From: Bacteroidota bacterium
GTDB taxonomy: Bacteria > Bacteroidota > Bacteroidia > Flavobacteriales > Flavobacteriaceae
DNA length: 9,981 nucleotides
Direction: 5' to 3'
Assembly: GCA_023386255.1 (NCBI GenBank)
Contig: JAEWKB010000310.1
Location: 1 to 9,981 of the forward strand
The notes beneath the pieces are model-generated. The model did no database searches. It was not told the DNA's origin and was given only the letters and a program-made list of their open reading frames with translations. Within the stretch, counting starts at the first letter, position 1. Each line of letters begins with the position of its first letter. Both the position numbers and the translations under genes were made by a program. Shown piece by piece: positions 5,746 through 9,981 of the stretch.

Positions 5746-5767
5746 CATACTAAAAAGTTTTAGTATG
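5746..5767. promoter_or_regulatory. Perfect-arm inverted repeat, probable operator
   Basis: CATACTAAAA, two-base centre AG, TTTTAGTATG: the 10-bp arms are perfect reverse complements. It has no T-run and sits upstream of plsC over the expected -33 region, so an operator for a dimeric regulator is more likely than a terminator. TACT/AGTA arms around an A/T centre recall sites of HxlR-type regulators, but no such gene lies in the window. Confidence 0.6.
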
Positions 5768-5851
5768 CAGGCATAAAGGTTAAATGCCGCAGGGGGAAAA
5801 TTGTCCATCATCATGCGCCTATTATCCATTTTAACGCAGTGCCTGTTGTTG

Positions 5852-5859
5852 CAACTTTG
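5852..5859 (+). promoter_or_regulatory. Candidate -7 element for the AhpD-like gene
   Basis: CAACTTTG differs from TAnnTTTG at one base. It lies 40 bp upstream of the ATG at 5900, with a T-rich stretch (TTTTAA at 5829-5834) at about the -33 distance. The remainder of the 195-bp divergent gap holds only the plsC promoter and the inverted repeat. Confidence 0.35.
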
Positions 5860-5899
5860 TACTGTCAATAATGACAAACAATTTTAAAAAATAACAAAC

Positions 5900-6436
5900 A
5901 TGACAACAACAACATTTAACGTTCCAACTAAAGGTGAAGTTTCAGCAGAAAACCAGCAGCTTTTTGATAACCTTGAAAAAGCAATAGGCTTTGTACCTAA
6001 CATTTATGCAACGCTTGCCCACTCGAAGTCAGCACTGGGCAGGTACCTGGCCTATCAGGGTGCTAAGGTATCTTTCTCTAACAAGGAAAAAGAAGCTGTA
6101 AACCTTATTGTTAGCCAGACCAACAACTGTATTTACTGTGTGAGCGCGCATCTTACCATTGGGAAGATGAATGGCTTTACCGATGAACAGCTTACCGATA
6201 TACGCCGAGGAAAGAGCGACAGCGCAAAGCTGGACGCGTTAGTAAAGCTTGCTGCCGAGATCACTGAAAAGAGGGGCTATGCCAATGCCGAAACTATAGA
6301 CGCCTTCTTTGCACATGGCTATACCAACGAAAACCTGGTAGACCTGGTACTGCAGGTAAGCGAAAAAACTGCGCTTAACTACCTGCACAACCTTACAAAA
6401 ATACCTGTTGATTTTCCGTTAGCTCCAAGCTTATAA
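5900..6436 (+). CDS. AhpD-like carboxymuconolactone decarboxylase family protein
   Basis: A 178-residue soluble protein of the CMD/AhpD superfamily. The redox motif of the AhpD branch is intact: C77-I-Y-C80 followed by H84 (CIYCVSAH), preceded by the helix KEKEAVNLIVSQTNN with a conserved Glu. AhpD proteins use the CxxC pair for peroxidase or disulfide reduction activity. Members of this uncharacterised-peroxidase-related branch often respond to oxidants or quinones, so an antioxidant role is the natural inference. The ATG follows an AT-rich leader (ACAAAC just before it). A strong hairpin terminator begins 11 bp after the stop, so it is probably a single-gene transcript. The following AraC-family gene is in the same direction and may control it, but nothing in the sequence proves that. 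The true substrate is unknown. Confidence 0.9.
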   Translation: MTTTTFNVPTKGEVSAENQQLFDNLEKAIGFVPNIYATLAHSKSALGRYLAYQGAKVSFSNKEKEAVNLIVSQTNNCIYCVSAHLTIGKMNGFTDEQLTDIRRGKSDSAKLDALVKLAAEITEKRGYANAETIDAFFAHGYTNENLVDLVLQVSEKTALNYLHNLTKIPVDFPLAPSL

Positions 6437-6444
6437 TATCTTTG
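6437..6444 (+). promoter_or_regulatory. Candidate -7 element for the AraC-family gene
   Basis: TATCTTTG matches TAnnTTTG exactly and starts at the base after the AhpD-like stop codon. If used, transcription would start around 6450, inside the terminator hairpin of the preceding gene, giving a leader of about 50 bases. Confidence 0.35.
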
Positions 6445-6446
6445 CT

Positions 6447-6482
6447 CCCGGAAGTAGTGTATATTGCTTCCGGGATTTTTTT
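6447..6482 (+). terminator. Rho-independent terminator after the AhpD-like gene
   Basis: CCCGGAAG at 6447-6454 pairs perfectly with CTTCCGGG at 6467-6474 around a 12-base loop, followed by A and seven T. It shows that the reading frame open from 6442 is not the real start of the next gene. Confidence 0.88.
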
Positions 6483-6501
6483 AATTACTAACACGTTACT
6501 T

Positions 6502-7383
6502 ATGCAGCCTTCTTCGCCACTGACACTGGTTAATCCCGATACCGGAAATCTTGCTTTCAGGATTTACGAATTCGAGCAGAACCCTTTCGACCATCTCCAG
6601 CGCTTAAATTACTATTCCATGATCCTTGTTACAGAAGGTGAAGGGACATTGAATGCCGATTTCCTGGAGTACGGCATAAAAGACAATATGCTGATGTGTT
6701 TTACGCCCTACCAGCCTTTCATGCTAAGGGAAGCAAAAGCGGTAAAGGGGCTGGTAATAAATTTCCACCCTGATTTTTTCTGTATTCACAAGCACCAGAA
6801 TGAAGTATCCTGCAACGGGATTTTGTTCAACAACATATACAATCCGCCTTTTGTGGTGCTCCAGCCACAGGATACGCTGACGTTGAAAGGAGTGATTGCA
6901 CAGATGAGGGGCGAAATGCAAAACAGCCAGCTGGCGCAGTATGAGCTGTTGGTTTCCTACCTGAAGATTTTCCTCATAACAGCGGCAAGGATAAAAGTGG
7001 AGCAGTCTTCGCAGGCTTTGGAGGACAGCAAAAGCGCTAAAGAGCCTTTTATATTGCAGAACCTTAAGGAAGCTATCGAAACACATTACAAAACCAAACA
7101 CTCTGCCGCCGACTATGCTTTGCTGCTTAATATCACACCAAAAGCTTTGGGCAAGGCAGCCAAGGCGCATTTCAACAAGACCCTTACGCAGCTCATATCA
7201 GAGCGTATTATCATAGAAGCTAAGCGTGAATTGTACCTTACCTCAAAAACAGTGAAAGAAATAGCGTATGAACTTGGCTATGAAGACGAATACTACTTCA
7301 GCCGGTTCTTCAAGGCTAATGCCGATGTTTCACCGCAAATGTATCGTGAAGTGGTAGGATTTGCCAAAGCAGAGGTGATGTAA
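6502..7383 (+). CDS. AraC-family transcriptional regulator
   Basis: DNA-binding regulator of 293 aa. The N-terminal half (about 15-115) looks like the cupin-type sensing domain, with beta-strands and the turn VTEGEGTLNADF. The C-terminal 100 residues (about 187-286) are the AraC/XylS module, with two helix-turn-helix units at about 201-222 (SAADYALLLNITPKALGKAA) and 249-271, ending in the family signature GYEDEYYFSRFFKANADVSPQMYR. I chose the ATG at 6502 because the open frame from 6442 passes through the terminator of the previous gene and its extra 20 residues are not like the family. The ligand is unknown; candidates for control are the AhpD-like gene next to it and its own promoter. A bidirectional terminator follows after 4 bp. 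Confidence 0.92.
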   Translation: MQPSSPLTLVNPDTGNLAFRIYEFEQNPFDHLQRLNYYSMILVTEGEGTLNADFLEYGIKDNMLMCFTPYQPFMLREAKAVKGLVINFHPDFFCIHKHQNEVSCNGILFNNIYNPPFVVLQPQDTLTLKGVIAQMRGEMQNSQLAQYELLVSYLKIFLITAARIKVEQSSQALEDSKSAKEPFILQNLKEAIETHYKTKHSAADYALLLNITPKALGKAAKAHFNKTLTQLISERIIIEAKRELYLTSKTVKEIAYELGYEDEYYFSRFFKANADVSPQMYREVVGFAKAEVM

Positions 7384-7387
7384 AAAT

Positions 7388-7415
7388 AAAAACTCCGGCA
7401 CTGGCCGGAGTTTTT
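7388..7415. terminator. Bidirectional terminator between convergent genes
   Basis: AAAAACTCCGGC at 7388-7399 and GCCGGAGTTTTT at 7404-7415 are perfect reverse complements around a four-base loop (ACTG). A-runs on one side and T-runs on the other let it work for the AraC-family gene on the plus strand and the bacilliredoxin gene on the minus strand, which end 4 bp to either side. Confidence 0.92.
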
Positions 7416-7419
7416 ATTT

Positions 7420-7830
7420 TTAGCAGAACTCGTTGTAAGCGTCTTGCAGGTTCTCTGCAATCATCTCAGCAGGGCGGCCTTCAATGTGGTGGCGTTCCAG
7501 CATGTGCACAAGCTCACCATCCTTAAATAAAGCCATGCTTGGCGATGACGGCGGGAATGGGAACATCTGCTCACGGGCAGCATCAACGGCCTCTTTGTCA
7601 ACACCGGCAAATACCGTAATAAGGTTATCAGGCTTCTTTGCGCCGGTTAGGCTCATTTTAGCGCCCGGCCTTGCATTGCGCGCCGCGCAGCCGCAAACAG
7701 AGTTTACCACTACAAGTGTAGTGCCTTTTCTTGACAGTGCGTCTTTAACCGCATCTGCTGTATGTAGTTCTTCAAAACCGGCGTCTGAAAGCTCAGCACG
7801 CATTGGTCTTACTAATTCTTCCGGATACAT
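7420..7830 (-). CDS. BrxA/BrxB-type bacilliredoxin (YphP/YqiW family)
   Basis: A small cytoplasmic thioredoxin-fold protein of 136 aa, normal length for the family. The active site is C46-G-C48 in [15 protein letters not shown], the hallmark CGC of the YphP/YqiW proteins. PSSPSMALF at about 94-102 is also typical. As I recall for the Bacillus proteins, the chain ends in Cys, and so does this one (C136). In Firmicutes these proteins remove bacillithiol from oxidised proteins. Flavobacteria and relatives carry homologues, and whether the thiol partner here is bacillithiol cannot be judged from this window. The gene is transcribed alone, with its own TAnnTTTG element upstream and a shared terminator downstream. 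Confidence 0.95.
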   Translation of the reverse strand: MYPEELVRPMRAELSDAGFEELHTADAVKDALSRKGTTLVVVNSVCGCAARNARPGAKMSLTGAKKPDNLITVFAGVDKEAVDAAREQMFPFPPSSPSMALFKDGELVHMLERHHIEGRPAEMIAENLQDAYNEFC

Positions 7831-7867
7831 AGTATTATGATCTTTAAATTGTTATAGAAATAATGTA

Positions 7868-7875
7868 CAAAGATA
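7868..7875 (-). promoter_or_regulatory. -7 promoter element of the bacilliredoxin gene
   Basis: On the minus strand this reads TATCTTTG, an exact TAnnTTTG match, 37 bp before the ATG at 7830. I see no convincing -33 TTG at the usual spacing. Confidence 0.55.
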
Positions 7876-7939
7876 AGCAATTTTAAGCAGATGATACATT
7901 GTGCAAAAGGTGCTGATTCTGCTAAAACCATCTTAAATA

Positions 7940-7955
7940 TTTAGACTAGCCTAAA
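7940..7955. promoter_or_regulatory. DtxR/MntR-type operator palindrome
   Basis: TTTAGACTAGCCTAAA matches its own reverse complement at 14 of 16 positions and resembles the TTAGG...CCTAA half-sites of DtxR boxes. It lies in the promoter of the DtxR/MntR-type gene, covering the region where the -33 contacts would be for the -7 element at 7973. This predicts metal-dependent autoregulation of the regulator-transporter operon. Confidence 0.75.
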
Positions 7956-7972
7956 AATTAATTTCTATCTTG

Positions 7973-7980
7973 TATATTTG
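7973..7980 (+). promoter_or_regulatory. -7 promoter element of the mntR-ZIP operon
   Basis: TATATTTG matches TAnnTTTG exactly and ends 21 bp before the ATG at 8002. Its position makes the TTG at 7978 part of the promoter and not a start codon. Confidence 0.6.
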
Positions 7981-8001
7981 CTGTACAATCTGTTGCTGAG
8001 T

Positions 8002-8655
8002 ATGACCTATTCTGAAGAGAACTACCTCAAGATCATTTATCACCTGTCCCTTGCTTCTGCCAAGGGCATTACCACCAATGCTATTGCTTCGGCTATGGAG
8101 AGCAAACCTTCATCGGTTACCGATATGGTACAAAAGCTGGCCGATAAAGGGTTGGTGGAGTATAAAAAGTACCAGGGGGTGTTACTAACCGATAAGGGCC
8201 GCCATACGGCACTCATGATTGTACGCAAGCACCGCCTGTGGGAAGTGTTCCTGGTTGATAAGCTCGATTTTTCGTGGGATGAGGTACACGATGTGGCGGA
8301 ACAGCTGGAACACATAAAATCGGAAAAGCTTATAAATAAGCTTGAAGAATTCCTGGATTTCCCTACCGAAGACCCGCACGGCGACCCGATACCCGACAAG
8401 AACGGTAAGATAGCCAAAGTGGATAAGCACCTGCTTTCGGAAATTCCTGCAGGTAAAAAGGTAATATGCGTAGGGGTGAAAGACAGTTCCTCAGCATTTC
8501 TGCAGTACCTTGATAAGCAGCAAATTGCCCTGGGCTCAGCTATTGAGGTCATTGCCAAAGAACATTTTGACCTCTCGCTTACGCTGCAGGTAAACGGTAA
8601 GCAGGTTACGGTATCCAACAAAATTGCAGGTAACCTTTTTGTAAAACAGGTATAG
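8002..8655 (+). CDS. mntR: DtxR/MntR-family metal-dependent transcriptional regulator
   Basis: A 217-residue metal-sensing repressor. A winged helix spans about 1-70, the metal-binding and dimerisation domain follows (71-140, with the DPHGDPIP segment at 124-131), and a C-terminal SH3/FeoA-like domain fills 145-217, so it has the three-domain DtxR/IdeR layout and not the shorter Bacillus MntR form. Ligand candidates are H77, E81, H96, E100, E103 and H104. The pattern H-D-V-A-E-x-x-E-H has Glu where DtxR has its Cys102, as in manganese-type MntR, which favours Mn sensing. The N-terminal site is unusual: Asn7 and Lys10 occupy the places of Asp8 and Glu11 of Bacillus MntR. I chose the ATG at 8002 because the family starts close to SEENYLKIIY and the frame upstream is promoter. 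The ZIP transporter gene follows after a single base, and the operator at 7940-7955 suggests autoregulation. Confidence 0.93.
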   Translation: MTYSEENYLKIIYHLSLASAKGITTNAIASAMESKPSSVTDMVQKLADKGLVEYKKYQGVLLTDKGRHTALMIVRKHRLWEVFLVDKLDFSWDEVHDVAEQLEHIKSEKLINKLEEFLDFPTEDPHGDPIPDKNGKIAKVDKHLLSEIPAGKKVICVGVKDSSSAFLQYLDKQQIALGSAIEVIAKEHFDLSLTLQVNGKQVTVSNKIAGNLFVKQV

Positions 8656-8656
8656 T

Positions 8657-9487
8657 ATGTTTAATGATATAATTGCTTACTTCGAAAGTATACCCCCCGT
8701 GCTGGCGGCCTTGTATGCTACGCTGTTTACCTGGTTTTTAACGGCAGCGGGGGGATCGGTGGTATTGTTTTTCAGGACGATGCACCGCGTAGTGCTTGAT
8801 GGTATGTTGGGCTTTACCGGCGGCGTTATGGTAGCGGCCAGCTATTGGAGCCTGCTCTCGCCTGCTATTGAGATGAGCAGTGGCGAAGGGTTCATTAAAG
8901 TTATCCCTGCTGCTGTTGGGTTTGTGCTGGGGGCGTTATTCCTCTTCGGGCTCGATAAAGCGCTGCCGCACCTGCACATCAATTTTAAGGAAGAAGAAAA
9001 AGAGGGCATTAAAACTAAAACGCCGTGGCAGCGAACAACATTGCTGGTGCTTGCGATAACTCTTCATAACATACCCGAAGGCCTTGCCGTAGGCGTACTG
9101 TTTGGCGGGGTGGCCGCGGGCATACCCGAAGCTTCGGTGGCGGGAGCATTAACGCTTGCCATAGGCATAGGGATACAAAATTTCCCTGAGGGCATTGCCG
9201 TAGCCATGCCGCTGCGCCGTATGGGCATGAGCCGCAAAAAGAGTTTTATGTATGGGCAGTCATCTGCTTTAGTGGAGCCTGTAGCCGGTGTAGTTGGCGC
9301 GCTGGCGGTAGCCTTTTTTACCCCTATTTTGCCTTATGCCTTAGCCTTTGCCGCAGGGGCCATGATATTTGTGGTGGTGGAAGAGGTAATACCCGAAACG
9401 CAGCAGGACAAAAATACCGATATTGCCACACTTGGCTTTATTGCCGGATTTGTAGTAATGATGGTGCTTGATGTGGCACTGGGCTAG
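8657..9487 (+). CDS. ZIP-family divalent metal transporter
   Basis: A 276-residue inner-membrane transporter of the ZIP family, GufA/ZupT-like branch, with about eight hydrophobic segments. The metal path motifs are present: HNIPEG (137-142) in helix 4 and QNFPEG (174-179) in helix 5, plus EEVIPE near 242-247. The short His/Glu/Lys-rich loop at 104-120 (PHLHINF then EEEKEG) lies between helices 3 and 4, where ZIP proteins carry a variable loop. These proteins bring Zn, Mn, Fe or related ions into the cytoplasm. Coupling to a Mn-type DtxR regulator one base upstream suggests manganese or iron as substrate and repression when metal is plentiful. The stop codon overlaps by 4 bp that of the convergent Cys-rich small protein gene. 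Confidence 0.93.
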   Translation: MFNDIIAYFESIPPVLAALYATLFTWFLTAAGGSVVLFFRTMHRVVLDGMLGFTGGVMVAASYWSLLSPAIEMSSGEGFIKVIPAAVGFVLGALFLFGLDKALPHLHINFKEEEKEGIKTKTPWQRTTLLVLAITLHNIPEGLAVGVLFGGVAAGIPEASVAGALTLAIGIGIQNFPEGIAVAMPLRRMGMSRKKSFMYGQSSALVEPVAGVVGALAVAFFTPILPYALAFAAGAMIFVVVEEVIPETQQDKNTDIATLGFIAGFVVMMVLDVALG

Positions 9488-9606
9488 TGGCAGCCGCAGT
9501 CATCGCCGCAGTTGCCTTTCTTTTTCTTTTTGAAAAAGAACTTCTTTGCCAGGAAAGCAACAGCACCCGCCACAACTACATAAACCAGTATTTCCTGTAT
9601 ATCCAT
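9484..9606 (-). CDS. FeoB-associated Cys-rich membrane protein, 40 aa
   Basis: A very small gene that is easy to miss: ATG at 9604-9606, stop TAG at 9484-9486. The product has one transmembrane helix (residues 5-20, ILVYVVVAGAVAFLA), then a basic stretch (KKFFFKKKKKG) and a Cys-rich tail NCGDDCGCH with C33, C37 and C39. This layout (short N-terminal helix, Lys-rich cytoplasmic side, C-x3-C-x-C end) is that of the FeoB-associated Cys-rich membrane proteins, which usually accompany the ferrous iron transporter FeoB. The role is unproven; metal handling near the FeoB pore is the common guess. It starts 4 bp after the stop of the upstream barrel-like gene, so the two are probably co-transcribed. 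feoB may lie beyond the right edge. Confidence 0.86.
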   Translation of the reverse strand: MDIQEILVYVVVAGAVAFLAKKFFFKKKKKGNCGDDCGCH

Positions 9607-9610
9607 AATA

Positions 9611-9981
9611 TTAAAAATAGATCCCACCGCCGAGCGAGATGAAGTTATACGTAGGCTCGGCTATTTCCAGCCTTTCATATCCTAATGATAAGAAGTAGTT
9701 TTTCCTGTGAGTCTTCACGGCGGCTTCATAGGCATGCACTTTTTCCCCATTGATGAAGCTCCAGTTGGCGCCTGCCGTAAAGCTGATGTTCTTCTTCAGG
9801 AAGTAATCGGCATTCAGCCCAAAAGCAAAACCCGCTTTATTAACATCGTTGCCAATGTATGATGCGCCGAGTGTCCACCCAAAGTTAAAACGCTCAAAAC
9901 GTATCCTGTCGTATGCGAAATTAAAGTAGAACAACGAGAGCCTGTCGCTGGTGCCTTCCGTATCCTGAAACTCCCACAGCT
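9611..9981 (-). CDS. Outer-membrane beta-barrel-like protein, C-terminal part
   Basis: Cut by the right edge: the frame is open to 9981 and gives 122 C-terminal residues. The sequence alternates polar and hydrophobic or aromatic residues in short strands (RLSLFYFNFAYDRIRF, FGWTLGASYIG, GFAFGLNADYF, ISFTAGANWSF, NYFLSLGYERL, ISLGGGIYF) with Gly/Asn turns. It ends in Phe, as outer-membrane barrels usually do, so I infer the last six or so strands of an outer-membrane protein. A TTG at 9932-9934 could be taken for a start, but the strand pattern continues upstream of it without a stop, so I treat the gene as partial. The small FeoB-associated protein gene follows 4 bp downstream, suggesting an operon related to metal uptake. 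Specific function unknown. Confidence 0.78.
   Translation of the reverse strand, partial: LWEFQDTEGTSDRLSLFYFNFAYDRIRFERFNFGWTLGASYIGNDVNKAGFAFGLNADYFLKKNISFTAGANWSFINGEKVHAYEAAVKTHRKNYFLSLGYERLEIAEPTYNFISLGGGIYF

Noticed and set aside
5671..5877. Open frame of 68 codons on the minus strand across the plsC start and promoter
   Set aside because: It covers the inverted repeat and the -7 element and overlaps the plsC start in another frame. The peptide has no recognisable features.
6442..6501. Twenty-residue N-terminal extension of the AraC-family protein
   Set aside because: These codons lie in the terminator hairpin and T-run of the AhpD-like gene, and the extension does not resemble the family N-terminus. 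The ATG at 6502 is better.
7978..8001. TTG start eight codons upstream of the mntR ATG
   Set aside because: The TTG is part of an exact TAnnTTTG promoter element, and the DtxR family begins at the later ATG.
8040..8621. Open frame of 193 codons on the minus strand opposite the mntR gene
   Set aside because: It is antisense to a well-conserved regulator. The product is rich in Ser/Cys/Arg without structure and has no sign of a start region.

Overview
The window looks like chromosomal DNA of a Bacteroidota species, most likely Flavobacteriaceae. The grounds are: Bacteroidota-type -7 promoter elements (TAnnTTTG) in front of several genes, no recognisable Shine-Dalgarno sequences, protein families such as the plant-like acyl-ACP desaturase and the YphP/BrxA-type bacilliredoxin, and the short intergenic hairpin repeat CCCCTCTTGAGAGGGG, which I associate with genomes of this phylum. 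Fourteen protein genes are supported, one of them cut by the right edge. I see no rRNA, tRNA, CRISPR array, integrase or transposase.

Left part (1-2229): a 492-residue helical-repeat protein of unknown function runs rightward and meets a leftward HD-domain phosphohydrolase tail to tail; their stop codons overlap by 4 bp. Next (2230-3960) comes an AT-rich accessory islet read leftward: a small lipoprotein and two paralogous four-helix membrane proteins, with short inverted and direct repeats between them. The lipoprotein reading frame begins with a decayed copy of the 5' end of the neighbouring HD gene, which makes this the most unusual part of the window.

Middle (3937-5767): a leftward lipid operon, plsC followed by a soluble diiron acyl-ACP desaturase, ended by a hairpin terminator and preceded by a promoter with a 20-bp-arm inverted repeat in its upstream half. 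To its right, read rightward, are an AhpD-like carboxymuconolactone decarboxylase family protein and, after a terminator, an AraC-family regulator. A bidirectional terminator separates that regulator from a leftward bacilliredoxin gene.

Right part (7840-9981): a metal-homeostasis block. A DtxR/MntR-type regulator with a palindromic DtxR-like box in its own promoter is followed 1 bp later by a ZIP-family metal transporter. Convergent to them, overlapping the ZIP stop codon by 4 bp, is a 40-residue FeoB-associated Cys-rich membrane protein, preceded by the C-terminal part of an outer-membrane beta-barrel-like protein that continues beyond the window. The likely theme is manganese/iron sensing and transport.

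I did not find a clear, previously undescribed multi-gene system. The best leads are the HD-gene fragment fused to the lipoprotein, the repeat-framed membrane-protein pair, and two unassigned or autoregulatory operator-like palindromes.
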